Of a stretch of 15,086 nucleotides of DNA, positions 1-9,152 are shown piece by piece. A program made the translations under genes and the position numbers. The notes beneath the pieces are model-generated. The model saw nothing but the letters and a program-made list of their open reading frames with translations, was not told where the DNA came from and did no database searches. The first letter of the stretch is position 1. The number at the start of each line of letters is the position of its first letter. The DNA is from an uncultured Bacilli bacterium (GTDB lineage: Bacteria > Bacillota_I > Bacilli_A > RF39 > UBA660), in the NCBI GenBank assembly GCA_947632275.1, contig CANROR010000024.1, forward strand, positions 1 through 15,086. Reading direction: 5' to 3'.

Positions 1-3000
1 CAGAACCATAATCGCGAATAACTTTTTCGACTGCAGTTTGCATTTCTTGACTATCTTTAATTAAAGCTTCGTAGAATCTTTGAACATATTCTTTAGCATT
101 AATAGCTTTATTTAGATAATCTAATTTTTGTTCTACTTCGTGGAACCGATCTTTTTTGTATTTATCAAAATCATTATATTGACCATTCGTGATTTTATTT
201 AAAGCCATAGAATCAGACTTATAATTAACCAGATTTCTGGCAAAGATTGGATCGCCATTTTCATCAAAAGCATTGGCTAAACTATTATAAGTCTTTCGTG
301 GTTCATAATGAATATTACTTGCATATTCTACGAAACCATTTTTATAACCCGCATAACCAAGCATTTCGTAACTAATCCATTTTAAAGCATATGAATCAGG
401 ACGGCCATAATCATTATGGGGTTGATACCAATGGACGGTATTATAGCCTTCACCACCATAAGAGTTATCACCCCGTGATGAAACTTTATAAATAGATGGA
501 TAAAGCATAATCTTATTGTCTACCAAATCATCAATCGTTTCAAGTTTATCGTAATCAAAGTCTGCAATTTGATTTAATTGCGTAAATCGACTGATTAAAC
601 GGGCTCTAAAGCGCGCATATTCATCTTGTAAATAAGTTGGACCATAATAATTTCTAACTTCCTTACCTTCCGCATCCGTTGATGTTGTGTAGGCAAATTG
701 TTCATTTTCGTTCGGATATGATACTTGAATACCAAGTTCTTTTTGATATTCATCATCTAATTGTAAGAAAGCTTGAGCTTCTAAATAATCCAAAATATAA
801 ATAGTTTGGAAAGCTTTATCATAAAAATCTTTAATTTTGGCTTCCGAATTAATTCTTTCGGGTGTTAAGTTAGAACCAACTGCTTGCCCTTTTTCAGTCA
901 ATTTGGCTAAATCAAAGTTAATTGATAAGTTCATAACAATACCAAATTTTTCAAAACTTTGCATTAAGAACGAATCGGCATAATCTTCGCCACCCGCATC
1001 ATATCTTCGACCATTATTCATTAAGAATAAACGAGCATCAATATTATGGGCGGATTCATGAGTAAAGGTTTTAAACGTTACGTGTCCTTCATCTAAAGTA
1101 CCATCAGTTGCTAAAGTACTATCTAAAACGCCGGCCACTTGCCATTGAACCCAAGAGCCACTGGCCCCCGCATTAACTCCGGCACTAGCCGCCCAAGCGC
1201 CAACAACTTCATTAAAATTTTTATGGAATGGTTCTTGCGTTGTATAAGGATAATTAAAGATTGATTGACCATCAATAGTTCTAGTATATCTTTTATCAAG
1301 ATGATAAATATGAATGTTATTAAATAATGAAGCATCGTTTAAAATTGAATACGTAGTCGTGTAGTATGATTGCATTCGATCAGTGTAAGTTTTGAGTTTG
1401 GCCTTAAAGGCGGCCACTTCTGTTGGATTAGTCGGATCGTTCATATAGGTTCTTTGGGCCCCAATGATATATTGAACAGGAGCCGAGATAATATAAGCTG
1501 CCGTTTCCGGAAGTGTTAATATTGGTAAAACATAATTGAAGCTAACTTCCCCATAAGCAGAATCGCGACTACTTAAATGATCCCATAAAGTATATTTAAT
1601 TTCCGAATGGCCCTTAATTGGTAATTCTTCCAAGATGCCTTTAAATTGTTGCCGGGTCCATTCCGCCATTTGATAATTACTAAATTTCGTGACAATAAAC
1701 TCTAAGAATTTAGGAATGGAATTTAATTTAGTATAGCCACCCAAAACATTCACATAACGATTATTCGTTTGATTAGTATCAAAATTAGAACCGGTTTGAT
1801 CATTAAAGAATAAATCCGTGATTTTTGAAGCCGTTAAATCTTTATCAAAACCTTGCATGTTAAACATTACAAAATCATAAATTTTCATGCCATTAACATC
1901 TAAATCATAGAATCTTCTAAAATAGTTATAAACATATAAGGCCTTTTCTAATTTTTGATTTCTTTTAATTTCGCCTTCTAAGTAATCATTAATTACTTCA
2001 TCATTATTCGTATTTATATAATTACTATTAGCTAAATATTTTAAAACAAATTCTTGTAATTCTTTGCTGGTAACATCTTCATAAAATTCACTATAGATTC
2101 GCGAATCCGCTTTCGTCGTTAAAATATCTAAATTATCCGAATAATTAAGATTTCTTAAATAATTAGTTAAATCATTAATAATTTGGGAATTAGTATCAAT
2201 TAAATAATGATTGTAACTATAATCAATATTTAAACTAGAAATTCGGTAAGATGCAACCATATCATAAATTTTATCGAAAACAACTGGGTATTCGATAGTT
2301 GAATTGTCACTAAAGACCACTTTTAATTTAGCAATTTTCTTCACATCATTATAAGTTAAATAAGTAACAAGGGATCCATTTTGCGCAATTGGCACAATAT
2401 GTTCTATTTCTTTTTGATTTAAATAATGATCAGTAGCAAAGTTTTTCCCAACAGCCACGATTTTAGCATTATCGTAATAAGGCATTAATTGCATTAAATT
2501 ATAATAAAGAATTTCTTTATCTTTTTCGTAGCCAACTTCGGATTCTAATTTCGTTTTCGTTTCAATGAGTAATTTAGGTAAAGCATCAATAGATATATCT
2601 TTTAAATACCAAATGTCTTCGGCAAAATTGGCTTTATCTTTAAATAATGCCGTATTAACTTCACTAGCGGTGATTTTATTAACGCCATTTTGTTCCGGCG
2701 TTGTATCGTTATCACTGGCTAAATAATAGTTATTTTCACTACTATTTGCCGAACCATAGATCCGCGTTCTAATGCCAGAACCTACACTGATATTATTTTG
2801 ATAAGTTCCACCACCATTACCGCAGGCAATACCGCATATTAAATCACCGCCCCATGGATTAGAAAAAGAAACATTCGTATAATTATTAATGAAGGTTGAA
2901 GCTCCGGAAACATTACCTACTAAACCACCGCGGTAATTCCAACCATCGCTCATGGAACCGGAAGCATAACAATTTTTAAAAGTGGAACCATTAGAATAAC

Positions 3001-6000
3001 CAACTAAACCACCCATAGATTGACAATTATGACCGGTAGAATTAATTTTAAAGTTCGTAACTTTACAATTTTCAAAAGTAGAATTCGTGGCCGTTCCCAC
3101 GAAAGTTCCCACTGCGGCTTCACTATTATATTTAGTATAAGCATTCATTAATACGTTTCTAAAAGTAGCTTTATTACTTGTTATAGCAATAGCTCCTTTA
3201 GCATTCGTATTAGGCATCGAAACATTATCTAATTTTAAATTTTCAATTGTACCATTTTCTATTTTATTAAATAAAGGAATATTTAAATTCTTAATGGTAT
3301 AACCATTACCATTTAAAGTAGCACTATATTCTTCAATAAAATAACTATCATTAGTTTTAATGGTTGAAGCATCATAATTTCTCGTTAATTCAACACTTTC
3401 ATTCCGTTTTAATTTTTCAATTAATTTTTGGAAAGCAATATTCGGATGTTCTTCGTTTAGAGCTTTACCATTGGCGCCAATTTCCCCGAAATCAATTCTT
3501 AAAGCTTGATTTTCATCGCCTTTTTCCCGAGTAGCATATTCATAATCAAGTTCTAAAATTAAATGATTATCAATTATTTTAACCTCTTTAATTTTAGCCC
3601 GCGCCGTCGGTAAATTAGTCATAACCACTTCGATAAAATATGAAGATAAATCACTTTCTAATTCTTCTTTTGATATTTCATCAATTTGATTGATTTGTTC
3701 AATACCGTTTACCATAGTTCTTTGATATAAATTAACATCTTCAATATCTTTTAATTCAATATTGTTTTCTTCTAAGGATATCACTTCATCTAATAAAACC
3801 ACATTTGGATAGTAATTTTCACTATTTTCAATCGCTTCCATATCACGGTCGTAACTAGCAATTACCTCAACTTTATATCTTAAAGCAACACTATCTTTTG
3901 CCAAAACAATTTCGTTTTTAAAATCACTGTTATAATGAACTTTACCATATTCATCAGTAATCTTAACTATTAAATTACCGACCAAAGATTTATCACTATC
4001 TTTTTTGGTAAGATTAACTTTTAGATTATCGCCTTCAACCGTATAACTATAATCATTAATTGTAATAATATCTTTTAAAACTTCAATTTTTACCGTATAA
4101 GGACTATTTAGAGTAATCTTGCGACCATTTTGTAAGATAACATCAGTAATCGTAATATCTTTTTCACCCGAACTCGTAAATCCATCTAATAAGATAGCAT
4201 AACCCGTATATGTTTGAGTTAATTGATATTCTGCATTATTAACTACAACTTTCGCCGGTTTTAAGTCTAAAGCTTCATCAATACCTGTGATATTAAAACT
4301 AAAATACATTTTTTCATTTTTTTCAAAATATTTATTATGCTTTTGACTTAAAATTTGGCCATCACTTATTGCTACATTTTCATAAGTTGTTTTGGAATAT
4401 AAGCCATATTTAACCGTATGAATTAAATTATTTTCTTTTTCATTTAAATCCCCTGTGATGGCATTTATTTCAGGATCATCTGAGTCCAAATCATAACTAG
4501 CTTTAAAGTTTAAATCGAAGGTTTGATCTTTAGCTACATTTTGAAAAGTAACGGTATTTTTACCGCGATTAATTGTTGCCGTTTGGCCATTTAATTCAAT
4601 AATACCATCTTTAAAATCGGCTTCGGTTTCCGTCGCTTTTGGATCAAGTAAAACATCAAAATCAAAAGTAACTTCGTCTTTTTCATAATCATCTTGAATC
4701 GTTAAATTAGTAATTTTTGGATCATCTTTTAAAACATCGATAGTTAAAGTTTTTTCCGGAACGGAATAATAATCATTTAACTTAAGATTATAGTTGTTAA
4801 TAATAAGTTGCACCCGATTTGCTTTTAAAGTAAGTAGTCCGGCTTCATCTGGCACATTAAGATAAACTTTAGATTTATAGCCTTCAACTTGGCTGGCTGG
4901 ATAATTTAAACCATTAATGGTAACACTACCCACATTTTGATAGGCTCTTATCCCATTGGTAACAACGGTGATAGCTACTTGATAATTTCGGGCATTTTTA
5001 ACAGGATATAAATCATTAGTATGAGCATTTTGGTTGTTGGTAATAAACATTTCACTAATATAAATATCATCTTTATGCGTAAGTATGGTATCTTCACCAA
5101 TACTTTGATTAGTATAATTATACTTTTCGGATAGTTCATAATTGGCTAAAATTTTCGTTTTATATAAACCATCCGTATCATTGCCATATGCTAAAGATAC
5201 CTTAATTGGTTTATTTTCTTGTAAAGCTAGAATAAATTCATCCATAATTAATTCTTGACTCGCAATAACCTTACCCGTCGAATTTTCTAAAACAACCGTT
5301 AAAGTTCGACTAGCCATATTAGGGTCATTTAACTTAAATTCAATATCAATACTCTTTATGGCATCATTATTTGTTAATTTAAGATCGTAAGCTTTAGGCG
5401 CTTCTTTTAAAACCGTATAAGTTAAAGTATTAGCCTTATAATCTTTATTATTTTCAAATGTTTTTAAACTATCTAAACCGACATCATCTAAAGTAACAGT
5501 ATGTTTGCCCGGATTAATATCGGCATTTTCTAATAATATTTCATAATTATTGCCATCAATTTTCGTTATTTCATAATTGCTAGCTTCTTTATTATCATTA
5601 GTTAAAGTCGCGTTAATAATTAAAGCATTACGCGTATTCGTACTCGTAAAGGAAACTACTGGTTTTTCCCCTGGTTGTAAGCCATCTGTAATTCCTAAAT
5701 TAGTTAATTCAAAATCATAATCGCCCCCTAAAGTAAATTCATGTTCAAACATTGTTTCATTAACATAATGATTATTTTCATCATTTTTATTACTATCTAG
5801 ATCATAATTACCCACGATTACAATCGAATAAACTTTATTTTCTTCTAAAGGCATATCCTTGATTTCAGTTACTTCAGTAATTTCACAACTCGTAACTACT
5901 TGACTACCATCATAAATTGTTGCTACCCCACTTATAAAAGCACTATCTTCATCTATTAAATGAAAACTTAAAGATTTTGTTGTATCATCTAAATTAAATT

Positions 6001-7261
6001 TAGTCACATAAGGAACCGTTTTTAAAATTTCCCGGGAAAATTTCAATGTCGTTTTCACAGTTTGGCCATTATTTAAAACAACTTCGGTAATTACAAAATC
6101 ATATTTCCCGGCGATATTACGTTCCACTACAACTGAATATTCATTGTTAGTAAATTCGACATCATAAAAAGTATCACCAATTTTTACTTTAGTTATGGCC
6201 ACATCACTCGGATTTATTTCGGCTTTAAATTTTAAAGTAATTGAGCCCTTAGCAACATAATATTCTTTTTCTTCTTTTTGTTCATATAACGTAACAGTCG
6301 TCTTTTTCGTTGTATTTTCAGTACTACTAGCCGCATCATTTATATCAACTTTACCATCATTATTCGTATCATATTTACTATTTGGTTTTTTATTTTTATT
6401 AATAGATGTTTTATTTCCATTATTATCATCATTAGCATTAGAATCTTGGTCAGAAGTTTCTTGACCTTCAATATCAATTAAATATTTAATAATTTCTTCG
6501 GCATCCCGGTAGTCTTTAACGCCATCTTTATTAACATCTTCTTTATTTAAATTAAGAATGCATAAAACAATAAGGCCGGCGATAATAGCAATTTCACCAA
6601 CAATAAGACCTAAAAAGACCTTTTTATTTTCTTTTTGATATTTAAGCCAATAAACAATAATGGCAATTCCAAAGATAAGTGCCATAACCACTAAAGTAAT
6701 AATAATTGGTCGATAAGAAAAAACTGTAATAACTTCTTCCACATCTTCCGTGATTACATTTTCTTCATTCTCGGGAATAACTTCGCCATCTTTAGCATCG
6801 CGCGTTACTAACACTTTAACGGAAGCAATAGGATAACTTTTTTTAGTATTACCATCCGAAGAAGTAATATTAGTTAAAGCAATATTCGTATCCCCGACCT
6901 TAGCATCATTTTTTACAACTAAATGAACTTTAAATAAAACGCCATTTTCTTTAACTTGACCAGAACGGTTAATAATCCCAAATTTATTATTGGTAGCATT
7001 ATATGTAACTTTGGCGGTTTCATCGGTTAAAAAGGCAGTTTCATCAATTTTTTGAAAAACATTTTGGTCATATTTTAAAGTAGCCATAAAAGCATAAGAT
7101 GCTAAATCATTAGGAACCGTAGCCCTAACTTCTATTTCTTCCCCGATTTTTAAATCTGTTTTATCAACATTTAATTTAAGACTTTCTTTAGCCCCCACAT
7201 TAATAGGTAATAAAAATACGATTAAAAATAAACATAATAAATGTTTTACTTTATTTTTCAT
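1..7261 (-). CDS. Membrane-tethered M26-family zinc metalloprotease with cohesin-like and dockerin-like modules (3' end outside window)
   Basis: Translation from ATG at 7261 stays open to the left edge: 2420 codons, no stop found. Order: signal peptide 1-24 (cleavage after VGA); cohesin-like beta-sandwich about 27-153; acidic linker; TM helices about 185-206 and 215-237 joined by a short Lys-rich loop; two Ca-binding F-hand loops at D242-D253 and D298-D309 (dockerin-like); four repeated beta modules of about 205-226 residues (from I412); M26_N/GLUG-type region with GGLVG at 1417-1421 and 1445-1449; catalytic domain with HESAH at 2068-2072 and Glu2092, matching the ZmpB/IgA1-protease zinc site and its spacing. 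Streptococcal M26 enzymes are likewise N-terminally anchored, with LPXTG and two TM helices; I see no LPXTG here. These relatives end about 350 residues after the zinc site, so little is probably missing. Start supported by GGGGGTG 7 nt upstream. Substrate unknown; an extracellular host or microbial protein is inferred. Confidence 0.93.
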   Translation of the reverse strand, partial: MKNKVKHLLCLFLIVFLLPINVGAKESLKLNVDKTDLKIGEEIEVRATVPNDLASYAFMATLKYDQNVFQKIDETAFLTDETAKVTYNATNNKFGIINRSGQVKENGVLFKVHLVVKNDAKVGDTNIALTNITSSDGNTKKSYPIASVKVLVTRDAKDGEVIPENEENVITEDVEEVITVFSYRPIIITLVVMALIFGIAIIVYWLKYQKENKKVFLGLIVGEIAIIAGLIVLCILNLNKEDVNKDGVKDYRDAEEIIKYLIDIEGQETSDQDSNANDDNNGNKTSINKNKKPNSKYDTNNDGKVDINDAASSTENTTKKTTVTLYEQKEEKEYYVAKGSITLKFKAEINPSDVAITKVKIGDTFYDVEFTNNEYSVVVERNIAGKYDFVITEVVLNNGQTVKTTLKFSREILKTVPYVTKFNLDDTTKSLSFHLIDEDSAFISGVATIYDGSQVVTSCEITEVTEIKDMPLEENKVYSIVIVGNYDLDSNKNDENNHYVNETMFEHEFTLGGDYDFELTNLGITDGLQPGEKPVVSFTSTNTRNALIINATLTNDNKEASNYEITKIDGNNYEILLENADINPGKHTVTLDDVGLDSLKTFENNKDYKANTLTYTVLKEAPKAYDLKLTNNDAIKSIDIEFKLNDPNMASRTLTVVLENSTGKVIASQELIMDEFILALQENKPIKVSLAYGNDTDGLYKTKILANYELSEKYNYTNQSIGEDTILTHKDDIYISEMFITNNQNAHTNDLYPVKNARNYQVAITVVTNGIRAYQNVGSVTINGLNYPASQVEGYKSKVYLNVPDEAGLLTLKANRVQLIINNYNLKLNDYYSVPEKTLTIDVLKDDPKITNLTIQDDYEKDEVTFDFDVLLDPKATETEADFKDGIIELNGQTATINRGKNTVTFQNVAKDQTFDLNFKASYDLDSDDPEINAITGDLNEKENNLIHTVKYGLYSKTTYENVAISDGQILSQKHNKYFEKNEKMYFSFNITGIDEALDLKPAKVVVNNAEYQLTQTYTGYAILLDGFTSSGEKDITITDVILQNGRKITLNSPYTVKIEVLKDIITINDYSYTVEGDNLKVNLTKKDSDKSLVGNLIVKITDEYGKVHYNSDFKNEIVLAKDSVALRYKVEVIASYDRDMEAIENSENYYPNVVLLDEVISLEENNIELKDIEDVNLYQRTMVNGIEQINQIDEISKEELESDLSSYFIEVVMTNLPTARAKIKEVKIIDNHLILELDYEYATREKGDENQALRIDFGEIGANGKALNEEHPNIAFQKLIEKLKRNESVELTRNYDASTIKTNDSYFIEEYSATLNGNGYTIKNLNIPLFNKIENGTIENLKLDNVSMPNTNAKGAIAITSNKATFRNVLMNAYTKYNSEAAVGTFVGTATNSTFENCKVTNFKINSTGHNCQSMGGLVGYSNGSTFKNCYASGSMSDGWNYRGGLVGNVSGASTFINNYTNVSFSNPWGGDLICGIACGNGGGTYQNNISVGSGIRTRIYGSANSSENNYYLASDNDTTPEQNGVNKITASEVNTALFKDKANFAEDIWYLKDISIDALPKLLIETKTKLESEVGYEKDKEILYYNLMQLMPYYDNAKIVAVGKNFATDHYLNQKEIEHIVPIAQNGSLVTYLTYNDVKKIAKLKVVFSDNSTIEYPVVFDKIYDMVASYRISSLNIDYSYNHYLIDTNSQIINDLTNYLRNLNYSDNLDILTTKADSRIYSEFYEDVTSKELQEFVLKYLANSNYINTNNDEVINDYLEGEIKRNQKLEKALYVYNYFRRFYDLDVNGMKIYDFVMFNMQGFDKDLTASKITDLFFNDQTGSNFDTNQTNNRYVNVLGGYTKLNSIPKFLEFIVTKFSNYQMAEWTRQQFKGILEELPIKGHSEIKYTLWDHLSSRDSAYGEVSFNYVLPILTLPETAAYIISAPVQYIIGAQRTYMNDPTNPTEVAAFKAKLKTYTDRMQSYYTTTYSILNDASLFNNIHIYHLDKRYTRTIDGQSIFNYPYTTQEPFHKNFNEVVGAWAASAGVNAGASGSWVQWQVAGVLDSTLATDGTLDEGHVTFKTFTHESAHNIDARLFLMNNGRRYDAGGEDYADSFLMQSFEKFGIVMNLSINFDLAKLTEKGQAVGSNLTPERINSEAKIKDFYDKAFQTIYILDYLEAQAFLQLDDEYQKELGIQVSYPNENEQFAYTTSTDAEGKEVRNYYGPTYLQDEYARFRARLISRFTQLNQIADFDYDKLETIDDLVDNKIMLYPSIYKVSSRGDNSYGGEGYNTVHWYQPHNDYGRPDSYALKWISYEMLGYAGYKNGFVEYASNIHYEPRKTYNSLANAFDENGDPIFARNLVNYKSDSMALNKITNGQYNDFDKYKKDRFHEVEQKLDYLNKAINAKEYVQRFYEALIKDSQEMQTAVEKVIRDYGS
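3440..6028 (-). repeat. Four tandem diverged ~205-226 residue modules within the M26 protease
   Basis: Protein-level repeats inside the giant protease. Each unit opens with a strand resembling V/I-L-K-x-x-P followed by a hydrophobic strand; openings are at residues 412, 617, 843 and 1061. Later in each unit comes an N/S-Y-D/E-L-D-like segment, and before the next opening a T-x-x-x-V-x-L-x-x-G-type strand. They resemble extracellular beta-sandwich stalk modules that lift a catalytic domain off the cell surface. Divergence is high, so DNA-level recombination between units is unlikely. The end of the last unit (about residue 1275) is approximate. Confidence 0.6.
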
Positions 7262-7303
7262 AAACCTACACCCCCAAATAAATTAATTAAAATTTAGTTA
7301 TCT

Positions 7304-7332
7304 ATTTTATAACATTTTCGACAATTTTGCAA
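7304..7332 (-). promoter_or_regulatory. Putative sigma-A promoter of the M26 protease gene
   Basis: On the minus strand, TTGCAA (7327-7332) lies upstream of TATAAAAT (7304-7311), preceded by TG as in extended -10 elements. Spacing is 15 or 17 nt depending on which hexamer in TATAAAAT is used. It sits in the 166-nt gap behind the signal peptidase gene, so the protease may have its own promoter even if upstream transcripts read through. Confidence 0.55.
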
Positions 7333-7427
7333 GATATATCTGCTTATTTTTAGCTTTTCCTTAATTCAAGACTCAGGCACTTAATATTATATTAATTTTG
7401 GCTATTTTTGTTTAAAGCAAATGTCTA

Positions 7428-8579
7428 TTATTTAAACAATAGTTTACTTTTTATTTCTTCTTTTTTAATAGCTCCATAGATCCTGGAATCCCAACTATGA
7501 TTACGATTATCACCCATCAAAAAATATTCATCATCCTTTAAAGTTATCTCTAAATCCCACGTATCCATGGCTTCTTTAAGATAATTTTCTTTTTGTTCTT
7601 GACCATTTATGTATAAAATATTATTTTTTATTCTTATATTATCGTTGGGCAAACCAATAATTCTTTTAACTACATATTCTTTTTGGCTAGATTCAAAATC
7701 ATTAATATAGGCAACAACAATATCTCCCCGTTTAAATTCCGTAAAATAACTATTAATAGTTAACCCTGGTTGGTTATCATGTAAAGTATTTTCCATGGAA
7801 GAACCATCTACTTTAATACCCCGAAAAACTATTTGAAAGATAAATACCAACAAAAAGATAATAAATAAACCAAAATAATGATTTTTTAATAACCAAATCA
7901 TGGCACCAATTAATAAAATAAGACATATAATTTTTAAAATGTCGATGATGACATTAACATCAATAACCTCAGTTTTTTCTTCTTTAGCCTTTTTTAAAAT
8001 ATTTATATTGTAAGTATACTCTTCGGAGTTTGTTTTTATAGTTAAAGGAATCGTATTTTGACCATCATTTAAAGTATATTTTCCTAATTTTGAAGTAACT
8101 TGGGTATCTTCATTAGTAATTCGGACATTTAAATAAATATTATTACTTTGATTATAACTAATCGTTTTATTACTGGCTAAAAAATCATTAATAACTTGGT
8201 TATTAAAAAATACAGTTAAACCAAAATCATCCGGATTTTTCGGTACTTCTTCTTTCGTAATTTTTAAGTGATAAATATACTCTTTTTGATTTTCGATAAT
8301 CTTTAAATCGTGATTGGTAACATTTGTTTCTAATTTAATTAAGCCGTCCCCAACAATTTCCACATCTTCATCTGTTGTAACTTTTATGGCAATTTCTTCT
8401 TTATCAAAAGCCGTTACTATTCCATAACTAAATTTATCTTTCTTTAGCTCTAATTCTAAAGAACCAACTTTAATTGCAAGTTTAGCAATATCTAAAGCCC
8501 GACAAGGCATTGAAAACATCAAAAAAGTTAAAATTATTACACCCAAATATTTAAAATAATTTTTCATAATCCCATTCAT
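7428..8579 (-). CDS. Type I signal peptidase (S26) with N-terminal cadherin-like beta-sandwich ectodomain
   Basis: 383 residues, about twice a typical Gram-positive type I signal peptidase. The C-terminal third has all S26 boxes: G-S-S-M-E with catalytic Ser261, K-R-G-D-I-V (283-288), the Lys box V-V-K-R-I-I-G-L-P with catalytic Lys305, and M-G-D-N-R-N-H-S-W-D-S-R (355-366). Ahead of it are its own signal peptide (1-28, Ala before Leu-Asp), two beta-rich segments (about 45-110 and 120-196) resembling the cadherin-like sandwich family, and two TM helices (about 210-231 and 235-253) with a short basic turn. Predicted topology puts both beta domains and the active site outside. It follows the 158-residue gene by 30 nt and precedes the M26 protease, suggesting a role in processing locally encoded secreted proteins (inference). 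An in-frame ATG at 8567 is an alternative start; neither start has an ideal ribosome binding site. Confidence 0.9.
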   Translation of the reverse strand: MNGIMKNYFKYLGVIILTFLMFSMPCRALDIAKLAIKVGSLELELKKDKFSYGIVTAFDKEEIAIKVTTDEDVEIVGDGLIKLETNVTNHDLKIIENQKEYIYHLKITKEEVPKNPDDFGLTVFFNNQVINDFLASNKTISYNQSNNIYLNVRITNEDTQVTSKLGKYTLNDGQNTIPLTIKTNSEEYTYNINILKKAKEEKTEVIDVNVIIDILKIICLILLIGAMIWLLKNHYFGLFIIFLLVFIFQIVFRGIKVDGSSMENTLHDNQPGLTINSYFTEFKRGDIVVAYINDFESSQKEYVVKRIIGLPNDNIRIKNNILYINGQEQKENYLKEAMDTWDLEITLKDDEYFLMGDNRNHSWDSRIYGAIKKEEIKSKLLFK

Positions 8580-8609
8580 AATTTAGTCTTTTAATCCTGA
8601 TAATAAATT

Positions 8610-9086
8610 TTAATCTTTATTATTATAAATTATTAAATCTTTTATTTTATAAATAGATAAATCAGAAAAATCAGAAAATGTATCATCATAATATTTTTCT
8701 AATTCTTCTAAAGTAGTTAAATTTTTTTGTAAAGCGTCATTTAAAGAATATTTTACTGCCGGCTCATTCATTTTCCAAAATGATGGATAATCAAGATACT
8801 TTATATTTTTCAAACAAGCAATATATACCCTTTCATTATTTATATAAATTTCGGTATATTCACCACTAAAATCACTATTGTTAAAATCCGTAATTGTTAA
8901 TTTGGTATTTTTAACATAATTCATGCAATCATAAGAAAAACCATCATCATTTTCAAAGATAAAGGTTTTCGAAAAGGAATAATTCATATAATCAATTGTT
9001 AATTTAAATAAAAGTCCAAACATAATTATTCCGAAAACAATTACTAATTTTCTTATGCGATGATATTGCCAAAATGCCTTAATCAT
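8610..9086 (-). CDS. Small membrane-anchored protein of unknown function
   Basis: 158 residues. I do not recognise a family. A short basic N terminus precedes one hydrophobic helix (about 13-32) with no obvious cleavage site, so it is probably an N-terminal anchor with the rest outside. The exposed part is polar, rich in Asp, Asn and Tyr, has two Cys (53 and 91) and an acidic C-terminal third. A GTAGGT ribosome binding site lies 9 nt before the ATG. The 30-nt gap to the signal peptidase gene suggests co-transcription with it; the gene may be a partner or substrate of the peptidase, which is unproven. Confidence 0.75.
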   Translation of the reverse strand: MIKAFWQYHRIRKLVIVFGIIMFGLLFKLTIDYMNYSFSKTFIFENDDGFSYDCMNYVKNTKLTITDFNNSDFSGEYTEIYINNERVYIACLKNIKYLDYPSFWKMNEPAVKYSLNDALQKNLTTLEELEKYYDDTFSDFSDLSIYKIKDLIIYNNKD

Positions 9087-9137
9087 TTACTTACCTACTT
9101 TCAGTTTTATTGCTCTGAATCGCTTATAAAAATCTAT

Positions 9138-9143
9138 ATTATA
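9138..9143 (-). promoter_or_regulatory. Putative -10 element ahead of the 158-residue gene
   Basis: TATAAT on the minus strand, just after the TAG stop of the upstream gene and about 50 nt before the ATG at 9086. No good -35 hexamer is seen at 17 nt, so this may be weak or the gene may depend on read-through. Confidence 0.35.
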
Positions 9144-9152
9144 TCTATTCTA

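Noticed and set aside
1123..1335. 70-residue minus-strand open frame
   Set aside because: Lies in another frame of the M26 protease catalytic domain and lacks gene-like features; a shadow.
6720..6810. LPXTG sortase signal as in streptococcal M26 proteases
   Set aside because: The corresponding linker holds only V-I-P-E-N, which does not fit LPXTG.
7333..7427. Terminator behind the signal peptidase gene
   Set aside because: Only a short AT palindrome (7381-7395) without a proper T-run; not convincing.
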